NCBI GenBank assembly: GCA_038256565.1
Contig: JBBSKG010000016.1
Span: forward strand, 1 to 28,832
Length of the DNA stretch: 28,832 bases
Source of the DNA: JACOTK01 sp038256565
Lineage (GTDB): Bacteria > Actinomycetota > Acidimicrobiia > Acidimicrobiales > CADCSY01
Reading direction: 5' to 3'
The notes below the pieces were generated by a model, which was given only the letters and a program-made list of their open reading frames with translations, made no database searches and had not been told where the DNA came from. This document shows positions 1-8,390 of the stretch, in pieces (position 1 is the first letter of the stretch; the number at the start of each line of letters is the position of its first letter). Made by a program: the position numbers and the translations under genes.

Positions 1-1135
1 CGATTTGGGCGACGCCAACTGGGCGAAGCAGGACTCCGATGTCGAAACCTTCATCAGAGTCAGTTACACGATTAAGAATGTGTTCGATGCCATGTTGATA
101 GGTGACTTCCGCTTGAGGGAATACAGCAGCGGTTGCTACCTGTAGACGGGCGGAGTCGAGATCGGGCGTGTTGTCGGGGAATGCGTCTAGGCGGGGTCGC
201 AAAAGCCAAGAATGACCATTTGACAAGACGAGGCCAAGAGCGGTTGCATCGTCCATCCTTGTCAAGAGATTGGGCGCTCCTACGCCAGCATCGAAGGCTT
301 CAAAGTATGGATCGAGTGCAGCGAGTAGTGCATCGGGTTCATGCAGCAATGCGGGAAGCCCGCGGAAAAGTCGATGGATGGCCTGAACTGAGAGTTGACT
401 CTCGGTCAGTTCGATGACCAGTGCCATGGTGGCGTCGTAGCCTCCGTGGGTGCCATTAACGGCATCTCTACGCTCATCGCGATAAGCAAGAGACGTCTCA
501 AAACGATGATGGCCGTCTGCAAGGACGATTGGTGTTGATGCAACGGCTTGGCTTATGGCATCGAGGATGCCAGGCGAGGTCACCTTCCAAAGGCGGTGAT
601 GCACACCAAGGGCATCGGTAGCACGGGCCACGGGAGGTCCTGGAACTTCACACAGTTCGGTTAGGCCTTCGGCAAGGGAAAGTCCCCAGATAGGGGAGAG
701 GTTTGCATGAGTTGTCCGCAGGAGGTCGAGTCGATCGCTCTTGGCCTTGGGAGTGGTCTGTTCGTGGGGAAGAATGTGGCCATCAGTTGGTGGGGTAAGG
801 GTTAGTGCACCAATAACCCCGGTGGTTTGACGGGCTCGGCCCTGGTCATCGTGAAAACCCATGCGGTATATGTAAAAGCTCAGCTCATCGTCGGTGACAA
901 GCACTTTGTCGTCTTGCCACTCCTGTAACAGGCGAGCTGAACGTAGGTAAGGGTCCTCGTTGTCTACCTCGTCACCAGGTATAGGCAGGTCGATGTGGAC
1001 CACGTTGTAAGGAGTTCGAGCAGCGAGAGCAACCCGTTCGGCTTCGCCAATCACGTCATAAGGCGGGGAACAGGTTGCATTCATGTCAATAGCTTCGTCA
1101 TAACGAAGCCCATGAAAAGGTTGAAAATCAGGCAT
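1..1135 (-). CDS. DUF1015 family protein (3' end beyond window)
   Basis: The reverse strand is open from an ATG at 1135 to the left edge, about 378 codons with no stop, so the C-terminus is missing. The N-terminus reads MPDFQPFHGLRYDEA, followed by CSPPYDVI and RTPYNVVHIDLP. Near the middle is the family hallmark DGHHRFETSLAYR. These motifs place it in the DUF1015 (PF06245) family of about 400-430 residues, whose biochemical role is not established. In some bacteria these proteins sit beside D-2-hydroxyacid dehydrogenase or serine-metabolism genes, and a D-2-hydroxyacid dehydrogenase lies two genes upstream here. The start overlaps the end of the PHP gene by 8 nt, which indicates translational coupling in one operon. 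Family assignment is firm; function is unknown. Confidence 0.9.
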   Translation of the reverse strand, partial: MPDFQPFHGLRYDEAIDMNATCSPPYDVIGEAERVALAARTPYNVVHIDLPIPGDEVDNEDPYLRSARLLQEWQDDKVLVTDDELSFYIYRMGFHDDQGRARQTTGVIGALTLTPPTDGHILPHEQTTPKAKSDRLDLLRTTHANLSPIWGLSLAEGLTELCEVPGPPVARATDALGVHHRLWKVTSPGILDAISQAVASTPIVLADGHHRFETSLAYRDERRDAVNGTHGGYDATMALVIELTESQLSVQAIHRLFRGLPALLHEPDALLAALDPYFEAFDAGVGAPNLLTRMDDATALGLVLSNGHSWLLRPRLDAFPDNTPDLDSARLQVATAAVFPQAEVTYQHGIEHILNRVTDSDEGFDIGVLLRPVGVAQI

Positions 1136-2147
1136 GTGCAGACGTCCACTTCAATAGGTCATTTGCTGACTGGGTATTCATTATGCGAGATGGTTCGATG
1201 TTATGAAGAGCCGCCTTGTCACATCCGTAGGGTTGCCATTCGAGTTGGCCAGGTGCATGGGCGTCGGTACTGATTGTAAAAACACAGTCAAGATCACGGG
1301 CAAGAGCGAGCAGATCATCGGGTGGGTCTTGGCGTTCAGGTCGACAATTGATTTCGACGGCAGTTCCTGTTCGTTCACAGGCTTCGAATATTTTCTGGGC
1401 GTCAAAGTTTGAGGCCGAGCGTCCCTTGCCTCCGGGGCCGGGGACCTTTCTGCCGGTGCAGTGGCCAAGAACGTCAACGTGTGGGCTTTCGATCGCCCGC
1501 AACATTCTGGCGGTCATTGCTGGTTCAGGCATCGATAGTTTGCTGTGAACCGAGGCCACAACGACATCTAGTGTTGCCAACATTTCCTCGGAAAGATCGA
1601 GGGTTCCGTCTTCGAGTATGTCAACTTCCATGCCAGTGAGAATCTGAAAGGGGCCAATCATTTCATTGAGTTTTTCAACTTCTATGAGTTGTTCGCTGAG
1701 GCGTTGGGAATTAAGGCCATGAGCGATAGTCAGGCGAGCAGAATGATCAGTGAGTGCTAGGTACTCGTGTCCTAGTGCTTGAGCCGACTGGGCCATAGAC
1801 ATAATCGGTGCACCACCATCGGACCAAAGAGAATGAGAATGACAATCTCCTTTTAGTGCTGCTCGAATTGGTCCTCCACGTCCGATTGGTATGACACTTG
1901 ATGTCTCAAGTTCGTTTAGGTAGCGAGGCTCGTGCTGGTCTAAGGCATCACCGATAACACTGGCTGTGGACTTGCCGATTCCAGGAAGCTCCGTGAGCTT
2001 CCCCGCATGGTGGAGACGTTCCAATTCCTCATTACCGAGAGAGCAGACGATTGTGATCGCCCTTTGAAATGCTTGCACTTTGGGGCTCGGAGCTAGCAAG
2101 CGATCAAGTAGATAGACCACTCGCTCGAGGGCATCAAGAGGGTCCAT
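1128..2147 (-). CDS. HhH-PHP metal-dependent phosphoesterase (PolX-like C-terminal half)
   Basis: A 339-residue protein. Residues about 1-75 form an HhH-type DNA-binding segment (ELPGIGKSTASVI at 53-65). The rest is a PHP domain with its full set of likely metal ligands: HSH at 103-105, TDH at 133-135, E174, H201, H229, and STDAH with D295 and H297. The arrangement matches bacterial PolX without its nucleotidyltransferase domain. PHP domains hydrolyse phosphoesters, and PolX PHP domains have 3'-5' exonuclease or AP-endonuclease activity, so a DNA-repair role is reasonable inference. I chose the ATG at 2147, 4 nt after the upstream stop; an ATG at 2171 would add eight residues (MFRRDTKG) and overlap the upstream gene by 20 nt. 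Confidence 0.85.
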   Translation of the reverse strand: MDPLDALERVVYLLDRLLAPSPKVQAFQRAITIVCSLGNEELERLHHAGKLTELPGIGKSTASVIGDALDQHEPRYLNELETSSVIPIGRGGPIRAALKGDCHSHSLWSDGGAPIMSMAQSAQALGHEYLALTDHSARLTIAHGLNSQRLSEQLIEVEKLNEMIGPFQILTGMEVDILEDGTLDLSEEMLATLDVVVASVHSKLSMPEPAMTARMLRAIESPHVDVLGHCTGRKVPGPGGKGRSASNFDAQKIFEACERTGTAVEINCRPERQDPPDDLLALARDLDCVFTISTDAHAPGQLEWQPYGCDKAALHNIEPSRIMNTQSANDLLKWTSAHA

Positions 2148-2151
2148 GCCC

Positions 2152-3102
2152 TTAGTATCCCGCCTGAACATCGACGATGCCGATCAGTTCTTCATTTGCG
2201 CCAAAACGACGAACGTTTTCTGTTACCCGTTTGGCGAGTACGGGTATGGCCATCTCTGGGGTATTGGCTATATGGGGAGTGATGATGCATTGGGGAAGCG
2301 ACCAGAGAGGGTGATTGTCGGGGAGCGGTTCGGGGTCGGTGACGTCGAGGGCTGCGCCAGCAATTGTGCCTGAATTAATGGCGTCAACCAGGTCATCGGT
2401 GACGACATGTTGACCGCGAGCAACATTGACTAACCAGGCATGACGAGGGAGCAAGGCGAGGGTTGTGGCATTGATGATCTGCTTTGTCTCAGGGGTCAAA
2501 GCAAGTGCAAGGACGAGGAGATCTGTTTTGGGAAAAACCGTGGGCAAAGCATTCAGAGTCGCTGTTTGATCAGCATCGGTAAGGGCAATGTCGTGTCGAC
2601 GTAACACTGTTATGTGACATCCAAATGGACGAAGTAAGCGAATGAGTGAGGTGGCGATACCTCCTGCCCCCAAAATGGTGACGTTTGTGTCATGGAGGCT
2701 TGTGCCAACGGGCAGTCCCCACGTGGAGACCCGTGCATAGTTAGCGATATTGCGCATCCCTGAAAGGGCAAGACCAAGCGCGTGTTCGGCTACTTCTTCG
2801 GCGTAGACCCCCTTGCCCGCAGTCCATATTCGATCGTGATCAAGAACATCTAGGTAGGGTTCGATGCCCGCCCAGGGAAGCTGTACCCAGCGAATATGGG
2901 GGTAAGTGTCGAGTAAATCACGTAGCCCTTTTGGGTCAGAAGGATCGGTCCATATGACGCCTTCAGCTTGGTTTGGCTTCACCAGCACCCCTCCGCCAGC
3001 GATTATTGCGACTTCTAAAAAGTCTCTAATTCCCTTTGGTATAAGGCTGATTGGCGGAGATGAAGGCATGAAAACAAGATAATCCGTCGATGATGCCTGC
3101 AT
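2152..3102 (-). CDS. D-2-hydroxyacid dehydrogenase family oxidoreductase
   Basis: A 316-residue NAD(P)-dependent dehydrogenase of the D-isomer-specific 2-hydroxyacid family. The nucleotide-binding motif is GAGGIA at 145-150. The catalytic triad is visible as R229 (in VNVARG), E258 (in DPEPLP) and H277 (in TPHIAN). Residues 70-80 (HIRWVQLPWAGIE) are the usual loop before the cofactor domain. Substrate cannot be told from sequence; glyoxylate/hydroxypyruvate-type or phosphoglycerate-type substrates are both possible. It is first of three minus-strand genes. An internal ATG at 3069 is an attractive alternative start because TATCTT lies exactly 6 nt upstream of it, the layout of a leaderless transcript. 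Confidence 0.88.
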   Translation of the reverse strand: MQASSTDYLVFMPSSPPISLIPKGIRDFLEVAIIAGGGVLVKPNQAEGVIWTDPSDPKGLRDLLDTYPHIRWVQLPWAGIEPYLDVLDHDRIWTAGKGVYAEEVAEHALGLALSGMRNIANYARVSTWGLPVGTSLHDTNVTILGAGGIATSLIRLLRPFGCHITVLRRHDIALTDADQTATLNALPTVFPKTDLLVLALALTPETKQIINATTLALLPRHAWLVNVARGQHVVTDDLVDAINSGTIAGAALDVTDPEPLPDNHPLWSLPQCIITPHIANTPEMAIPVLAKRVTENVRRFGANEELIGIVDVQAGY

Positions 3103-3119
3103 AACGTCTCAATAAGACC

Positions 3120-3125
3120 TATCCT
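3120..3125 (+). promoter_or_regulatory. Possible -10 element of the cold-shock gene
   Basis: TATCCT fits the TANNNT consensus and would give a leader of about 45 nt that carries the whole start-codon hairpin described next. I see no convincing -35 element, so this is a weak call. Confidence 0.3.
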
Positions 3126-3138
3126 TGTTGCGATGGTC

Positions 3139-3182
3139 GTGCCACAAGGGTGCGCCGAAGATGAAATGAGTTGTTGTGGCAC
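3139..3182 (+). promoter_or_regulatory. Hairpin that sequesters the cold-shock gene start codon
   Basis: GTGCCACAA at 3139-3147 is the exact reverse complement of TTGTGGCAC at 3174-3182. The right arm contains the GTG start codon (3176-3178) and the next codon. The 26-nt loop is purine-rich and holds the only ribosome-binding-like purines (GATGAAATGAG). As RNA this would bury the start codon in a 9-bp stem, which suggests temperature- or protein-dependent control of translation. The pairing is seen directly; the regulatory role is inference. Confidence 0.55.
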
Positions 3183-3376
3183 AAGGCACGGTTAAGTTTT
3201 TTAACAGCGAAAAGGGTTTTGGATTCATCTCCCGGGAGGGTGGAGACGATGTGTTCGTTCACTACTCCAACATCCAAGGTGATGGATACAAGTCACTCGA
3301 TGAAGGTCAGAGGGTTGAGTTCGATGTTGCCCCTGGTCGTAAGGGCGAAGAGGCGCAGAACGTTCGCGTAATCTGA
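3176..3376 (+). CDS. cspA: Cold-shock protein, CspA family
   Basis: A 66-residue single cold-shock domain, the normal length for the family. The nucleic-acid-binding motifs are both present: RNP1 as KGFGFI and RNP2 as VFVHYS. It is expected to bind single-stranded RNA and DNA in the cytoplasm and melt mRNA structure. The start is a GTG giving MAQGTVKFFN, the canonical N-terminus. A strong rho-independent terminator follows at 3392, so it is probably monocistronic. Several paralogues are common in actinobacteria, so the exact symbol is only a family label. Confidence 0.95.
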   Translation: MAQGTVKFFNSEKGFGFISREGGDDVFVHYSNIQGDGYKSLDEGQRVEFDVAPGRKGEEAQNVRVI

Positions 3377-3391
3377 GTTTCTACCAACTTT

Positions 3392-3433
3392 GAAATAAGC
3401 CGCCGGTTTTGTACCGGCGGCTTATTTCGTTTT
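3392..3433 (+). terminator. Rho-independent terminator after the cold-shock gene
   Basis: A 16-bp perfect stem: GAAATAAGCCGCCGGT at 3392-3407 pairs with ACCGGCGGCTTATTTC at 3413-3428 around a TTTGT loop. A short T run (GTTTT) follows. Because both arms start with A/T pairs it may also work on the other strand. Confidence 0.9.
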
Positions 3434-3485
3434 GACGAGCAGTGAGTGGCTAGTCTCAGGAGTCGTGGCATCACCGGGTCTCTCG

Positions 3486-4262
3486 ATGATTGAGAACTGG
3501 GTGCTTGATCTCGATGGGGTTGTTTGGTTGGCAGACAAGCTGATTCCTGGAGCACCACAAGGGGTGGGATTATTGCGAGCAAGCGGGGCAAGGGTCGTCT
3601 TTGCCACCAACAATTCATCAGCGACTCTTGGGGTCCAAGAAGCGAAGTTGGCTTCATTTGGGATTCCGGCAGTGGGAGACGTCGTGACATCGGCCCAAGC
3701 AGCTGCATGTTTATTGGAGCCAGGAATGTCTGCAATAGCGTGTGCTGGCCCTGGGGTTGTTGAAGCTCTTGAAGCTCGTGGGGTAACCGTCGTAACAGGC
3801 GGAACCCCTGATGCAGTTGTTGTGGGTTTTCATACGGACTTTGATTACGAGCGCCTTACGGTTGCTCAACGTGGCGTAGATGCGGGCGCTCGGCTGATCG
3901 GCACCAACGATGACCCAACTTACCCCACGCCCGATGGTCCAACGCCTGGCGGGGGTGCCATTCTTGCGGCCGTTGCCACTGCGACTGGAGTGGTCCCAGA
4001 GATTGCGGGCAAGCCATGTGCACCAATGGCCAACCTGGTGATTTCGATGTTTGATGGAGGGCCGATGGCAATGGTGGGTGATAGGTCATCTACGGACGGC
4101 CTCTTTGCTAGAGAGCTTGGAGCCGCCTTCGTTCTCGTCCTCAGCGGCGTCACTGACCAAAATGAGATTCCAATTGACCCTGTTCCAGACCTTGTTTGCA
4201 CTGATTTATTGAGCGCCGTCCAGTGTTGCTCGGCGGGCGCTGGTGCTGGCTTTAACTATTAG
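3486..4262 (+). CDS. HAD-superfamily IIA (NagD-like) phosphatase, Rv1692-like
   Basis: About 258 residues from the ATG at 3486. HAD motifs occur in order: nucleophile motif DLDGVV with D8 and D10, motif II ATNNSS, the lysine in GKP, and acidic motif GDRSSTD. This is the NagD/phosphoglycolate-phosphatase-like branch. Its place just upstream of tlyA-nadK-recN matches M. tuberculosis Rv1692, a glycerol-3-phosphate phosphatase, so a phospholipid-recycling role is plausible but inferred. The frame is open back to a TTG at 3432, but that start would lie inside the terminator and add an unconserved extension, so I prefer the ATG. The 3' end overlaps the convergent rhomboid gene by 57 bp. Confidence 0.88.
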   Translation: MIENWVLDLDGVVWLADKLIPGAPQGVGLLRASGARVVFATNNSSATLGVQEAKLASFGIPAVGDVVTSAQAAACLLEPGMSAIACAGPGVVEALEARGVTVVTGGTPDAVVVGFHTDFDYERLTVAQRGVDAGARLIGTNDDPTYPTPDGPTPGGGAILAAVATATGVVPEIAGKPCAPMANLVISMFDGGPMAMVGDRSSTDGLFARELGAAFVLVLSGVTDQNEIPIDPVPDLVCTDLLSAVQCCSAGAGAGFNY

Positions 4263-5000
4263 GGCGATCACGGCACCAAAGGCGAAACCTCCCACGTGAG
4301 CACCCCAAGCGACGCCTGCATTTGGGTTAATGAAAAATTGAGAGATAAACCAGAAAGTCAGGAGCCATTTGGCAGCGATTTCTCGCAGAAAAATGAAGAG
4401 AAGTACAAATGCCGTGAGAACGGGAGCGTTGGGAAACCAGACTAGGTAAGCCCCCATTACCCCCGCCACCGCTCCGGAGGCACCGACAAGGGGAATAGTG
4501 CTGTCTGGCTGGAGGCCAACATGAGCAATTGTGGCGACAACACCTGCCAAAAGATAGAAGACTAGGTAACGGAAAATACCAAGCCGATCTTCGATGTTGT
4601 TTCCAAAAATCCACAAAAATAATATGTTTCCACCTAGATGCAACAAGCTTCCGTGAAAGAACATTGAGAACAACACGGCAAGCAACACGCGTTTATCGGG
4701 GAAGATCGGAGCGCTTTCTCCAGGCGGATCGCATGGAGAAATGTCAAGCATGGATGCGTCGACCGTAAGGGCGAGTTCTTCTGGAGAGATGGGTTTACCC
4801 GTAGTTATTTCACAGGGAATAGCGGCGTACTCGTAGTTAAATCTTGCAACCGATGAATTGATGTCTTCGGCAGGCCCCCTTCCTAAGAGCTCTAGTCCTT
4901 GAGGCTGCACAAGCAGGTAGATGCCAATATTGAGAGCGATTAGAACAAGTGTGATGATGGGAGTTTTGTGTGTCGGGTTGCGGTCACGCAGTGGAATCAC
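4206..5000 (-). CDS. Rhomboid-family intramembrane serine protease
   Basis: A 264-residue polytopic membrane protein with about six transmembrane helices. The catalytic dyad is present: S175 in GASGA and H235 in AWGAHVGG. The helix-2 signature HGSLLHLGGN (H116, H121, N125) supports activity. Residues about 35-103 form a long soluble stretch between helix 1 and helix 2. The start is GTG at 5000, the only reasonable one, with TAGCAT 7 nt upstream, which suggests a leaderless mRNA. It runs divergently from tlyA with only 34 bp between them. The substrate is unknown. Confidence 0.92.
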   Translation of the reverse strand: MIPLRDRNPTHKTPIITLVLIALNIGIYLLVQPQGLELLGRGPAEDINSSVARFNYEYAAIPCEITTGKPISPEELALTVDASMLDISPCDPPGESAPIFPDKRVLLAVLFSMFFHGSLLHLGGNILFLWIFGNNIEDRLGIFRYLVFYLLAGVVATIAHVGLQPDSTIPLVGASGAVAGVMGAYLVWFPNAPVLTAFVLLFIFLREIAAKWLLTFWFISQFFINPNAGVAWGAHVGGFAFGAVIALIVKASTSARRATLDGAQ

Positions 5001-5007
5001 CTTATTT

Positions 5008-5025
5008 ATGCTAGCGAACTAGCCT
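5008..5025. promoter_or_regulatory. Divergent rhomboid/tlyA promoter with central palindrome
   Basis: The 34-bp gap contains GCTAG-CGAA-CTAGC (5010-5023), a perfect 5-bp inverted repeat. On the minus strand TAGCAT (5013-5008) lies 7 nt before the rhomboid GTG. On the plus strand TAGCCT (5020-5025) lies 9 nt before the tlyA GTG. Both fit TANNNT -10 elements sharing the palindrome. The call rests on pattern only. Confidence 0.4.
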
Positions 5026-5034
5026 CGTGGGGTT

Positions 5035-5886
5035 GTGACGACTCGCCGCCGGCTAGATCTTGAGATGGTGCGTCGAGGGCTGGCCCCAAGTCGAGAGCAA
5101 GCTCAGTCTCAGGTGGCATCTGGTGTGGTTTTGGTTAAAGGAGCGGTAGCAGATAAGCCCTCTCGTCTCGTTGGTATCGATGAACCGATTGAATTGCAGG
5201 GCCCCCCGGCACGATTTGTTGGAAGGGGCGGACTAAAACTCGATGCAGCTCTTGACACATTTGCCATCGACGCTGGGGGCCGTCGATGCCTCGATGCAGG
5301 CGCATCGACGGGAGGCTTTACGGACTGCTTATTACAGCGCGGGGCTGATCATGTAGTGGCGGTAGATGTTGGTTATGGCCAGATTCACGAAAGGCTACGC
5401 AATGACCAGCGGGTGTCGAACTTTGAGCGAACGAACATTAGAACTCTTGATATTGACCAGGTCGGTGGACCTTGTTCAATCGTTGTAGCCGACCTTTCTT
5501 TCATTTCGCTTCGGGTTGTTCTCCCTGCTCTCATAAGGGTTTTTGGAGACAGCCCAATATCAGATTTGGTGCTTTTGGTGAAGCCACAATTTGAGGCAGG
5601 ACGCCGAGAGGCATCACGGGGAAAGGGGGTCGTTCGAGACCCTGAGGTTTGGCGACGGGTGCTCGAAGAAGTAGCTACCGCAGCCGAAGGGCTGGGAGCG
5701 GTCATGATGGGGGTAATGGCTTCCCCTATTACTGGAGCAGATGGCAACGTGGAGTTTCTCATGCACCTACAAATGGCGAACACCAAAATGACGAACACTG
5801 CTGGGTTGATTTCTTCTCGTTCAGAGAATAACGGCGTGCTGATTGAAGCGGTTGTTGGCGAGGCGAGCGATAGGTACGGCAACTGA
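5035..5886 (+). CDS. tlyA: TlyA family 16S/23S rRNA 2'-O-methyltransferase (hemolysin-like)
   Basis: A 283-residue protein with an N-terminal S4 RNA-binding domain (about 1-60) and an FtsJ/RrmJ-type SAM methyltransferase. SAM motif I is DAGASTGGF (87-95). The K-D-K-E catalytic tetrad is visible as K68, D153, K183 and E240. In mycobacteria TlyA methylates C1409 of 16S and C1920 of 23S rRNA, which creates the capreomycin-binding state. The tail after E240 is about 15-25 residues longer than usual. The start is GTG at 5035. It heads a tight operon: nadK begins 2 nt after its stop, the same order as Rv1694-Rv1696. Confidence 0.93.
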   Translation: MTTRRRLDLEMVRRGLAPSREQAQSQVASGVVLVKGAVADKPSRLVGIDEPIELQGPPARFVGRGGLKLDAALDTFAIDAGGRRCLDAGASTGGFTDCLLQRGADHVVAVDVGYGQIHERLRNDQRVSNFERTNIRTLDIDQVGGPCSIVVADLSFISLRVVLPALIRVFGDSPISDLVLLVKPQFEAGRREASRGKGVVRDPEVWRRVLEEVATAAEGLGAVMMGVMASPITGADGNVEFLMHLQMANTKMTNTAGLISSRSENNGVLIEAVVGEASDRYGN

Positions 5887-5888
5887 GC

Positions 5889-6761
5889 ATGGCAACGATT
5901 TCGTTTGTATTGCACCATCAGCGCAGCGAGGCTGTTGAACTAGTTCGCGATGCCACGGCATGGCTTGTAGAGCGCGGTCACGAGGTACGTATTCCAACTG
6001 CCGATGCCAAACATGCAGGATTGTTAGATCATGCGTGCAGTGATGAGGAATTACTGCATGATTTAGGTCTAGTAATCAGTCTTGGTGGCGATGGCACGAT
6101 GTTGCGAGCAGTCGATCTGGTAGCTGATCGGGCGGTTCCAGTGCTTGGCATAAATCTTGGCCAGCTTGGTTATCTAACTGAGGTTGAGCCTGGCGGCCTA
6201 CGCATGGCATTAAAGCGTTACCTTGCGGGTTCTTACGACATTGAGCATCGCATGCGCCTTGCTGTAACGATTGATGCACCATCGGGTGCTGGTCCTGAGT
6301 CGGGAACATTTTCAGCGCTCAACGAGGCAGTTGTTGGCAAGACTCCAGCGGGCCAAGTAGTGCGACTTCGCGCAAGTGTCGATGGTGAATTGATGACGAC
6401 GTATTACGCAGACGGCATCATCGTCGCCACCCCTACTGGCTCGACTGCATATGCATGGTCAGCTGGGGGGCCGATCATGGCACCTACACACGAGGCTTTG
6501 TTACTGACTCCGGTTGCCCCTCATACGATTTTTGACCGCTCCCTGGTGCTCGACCCAACATCGGTGATTCGGCTAGAAGTTGTTGGTGATAGAGCAGCGA
6601 CATTGTCTGTTGATGGGAACAATCTTGGACAGCTGGAAGCTGGCGATGCAGTTATATGCACGGCGTCTAGCCAGCCAGCGTTACTTGTTACTTTCGGACC
6701 TCGAAACTTCATCAAAATTCTAAAAGCCAAGTTTGGCCTCGATGAAAGAACGGGGGCATAG
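5889..6761 (+). CDS. nadK: NAD kinase
   Basis: A 290-residue ATP- (or polyphosphate-) dependent NAD kinase that makes NADP in the cytoplasm. The ATP-binding/catalytic motif GGDGTML lies at 66-72, with D68 as the expected catalytic aspartate. The NE motif is at 145-146 and the substrate-loop signature TPTGSTAY at 181-188. Length is typical. It lies between tlyA (2-nt gap) and recN (6-nt gap), the conserved actinobacterial order. Confidence 0.96.
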   Translation: MATISFVLHHQRSEAVELVRDATAWLVERGHEVRIPTADAKHAGLLDHACSDEELLHDLGLVISLGGDGTMLRAVDLVADRAVPVLGINLGQLGYLTEVEPGGLRMALKRYLAGSYDIEHRMRLAVTIDAPSGAGPESGTFSALNEAVVGKTPAGQVVRLRASVDGELMTTYYADGIIVATPTGSTAYAWSAGGPIMAPTHEALLLTPVAPHTIFDRSLVLDPTSVIRLEVVGDRAATLSVDGNNLGQLEAGDAVICTASSQPALLVTFGPRNFIKILKAKFGLDERTGA

Positions 6762-6767
6762 CGAGAC

Positions 6768-8390
6768 ATGTTGGTTGAGTTGGCTGTTCGTGACCTTGGC
6801 GTGATCGCAGATCTTTCGCTTGTTTTGGGGCCTGGGATGACGGCGCTGACCGGTGAAACGGGGGCTGGAAAGACCTTGGTTGTTGGTGCCGTCGAATTGT
6901 TGGTCGGCGGGCGAGCCGACTCCGCAATGGTGCGACATGGGGCGAGCGAAGCGCGCGTCGAGGGCCGCTTCATTGCCGATAATGGAAATGAAGTCGTGTT
7001 GGAGCGCGTGGTTCCCCAGCAGGGCCGATCGCGTGCATATGTAGACGGTCGAATGGTCCCAGTTGCAACATTGGTCGAGCTCGGAGCTCTCCTGGTTGAT
7101 CTACATGGTCAGCACGCTCATCAGTCGCTTCTGGGTCCTGCAGTACAAAGAGACGCTCTTGATCGTTTCGCAAACCTTGATCTTGGAGATTTTTATGAAG
7201 CACGAAGCCACCTCTCTGCAATAGACACCGCTCTTGGTGCCATTGGCGGCGACTCGCGCGAGCGTGCTCGAGAGATTGATTTGTTGAATTATCAACTTGA
7301 GGAGATCGAGAGAGCAAGCCTCGATGATCCAGATGAGGAAGCATCGCTCGAGCTAGTTGAGGAATCTCTTGCTGATGCCTTTGCTCATCGTGAGGCCTCA
7401 GTCCGTGCTCATGACAATCTTGTGCGAGATGGCGGTGTGATTGAACTTGTTGGTGAGGCACTGCATATCGTCGATGGTCGGAATCCTCTTGGAGAAGTCG
7501 AAAAGAGGCTTAAGGCGCTGAGTGCAGAACTTGGCGATATAGCTACCGAATTACGCAACATTGATGAGTCTTTAGAAGACAACCCTCAGCGCCTCAGCGA
7601 AGTTCGTGAGCGTCGTCAACAACTGCGAGATTTGCGTCGTAAGTACGGTGACACTTTGGGCGAGGTAATGACTTTTGCACAAGAGTCACGGCGTCGTCTT
7701 GAGGAGCTGACTTCACATGATCAACAAGTTGCAGATCTTGAGGCACAACGCCTGCAGGCTTTGGAGGCGTTGTGCCAAGCCGCTAGTCGGATTAGCGCAG
7801 CTAGGCGTGAAGCGGCCCCACTCCTTGGTATTGCAGTTCAAGATATTTTGGCAACGCTGGCCATGCCACAGGCTCGTTTCCGGGTAGAGGTTAGTGGCGA
7901 TGCTGGCGAACAGGTGCAGTACCTACTGGCAGCAAATACAGGGGAAGACTTTCTGCCACTGGCGAAAGCGGCCTCTGGGGGCGAATTGGCTCGTACTATG
8001 CTGGCATTGCGTTTGGCGCTACTCGCCAGTGAAGGTACTCCTGGCGAGTCGTTGGCAAGTCGATCAACATTGATATTTGATGAGGTTGATGCTGGCATCG
8101 GTGGCGAAGCAGCACAGGTGGTAGGCCAAGCGCTTGCATCGGTTGCCAGCGGTGCACAAGTACTAGTCGTAACGCACCTTGCTCAGGTAGCGGCATGTGC
8201 CGATGCGCAGATTGCGGTGACGAAGGCCGATGTTGAGGGGCGCACTATCGCGACCGCGAGCGTGATTGATCTAGACGAACGAGTTATCGAGTTATCGCGA
8301 ATGCTTTCTGGACAACCTGATAGCAATACGGCTCGCGATCATGCAAAAGAGCTACTCGATCTGGCGACAAAGTCACGGTCACTTAGCTGA
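6768..8390 (+). CDS. recN: DNA repair protein RecN
   Basis: A 540-residue SMC-like ATPase for double-strand-break repair. Walker A is GETGAGKT (29-36). A long charged coiled-coil region follows (about 150-350, rich in E, R and L). The ABC signature ASGGELART is near 402, Walker B TLIFDEVDAG near 434-443, and the H-loop VVTHLAQVA follows. It is slightly short of the usual 550-570 residues but complete. Its TGA overlaps the steA ATG by one base, so the two are coupled. Confidence 0.96.
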   Translation: MLVELAVRDLGVIADLSLVLGPGMTALTGETGAGKTLVVGAVELLVGGRADSAMVRHGASEARVEGRFIADNGNEVVLERVVPQQGRSRAYVDGRMVPVATLVELGALLVDLHGQHAHQSLLGPAVQRDALDRFANLDLGDFYEARSHLSAIDTALGAIGGDSRERAREIDLLNYQLEEIERASLDDPDEEASLELVEESLADAFAHREASVRAHDNLVRDGGVIELVGEALHIVDGRNPLGEVEKRLKALSAELGDIATELRNIDESLEDNPQRLSEVRERRQQLRDLRRKYGDTLGEVMTFAQESRRRLEELTSHDQQVADLEAQRLQALEALCQAASRISAARREAAPLLGIAVQDILATLAMPQARFRVEVSGDAGEQVQYLLAANTGEDFLPLAKAASGGELARTMLALRLALLASEGTPGESLASRSTLIFDEVDAGIGGEAAQVVGQALASVASGAQVLVVTHLAQVAACADAQIAVTKADVEGRTIATASVIDLDERVIELSRMLSGQPDSNTARDHAKELLDLATKSRSLS

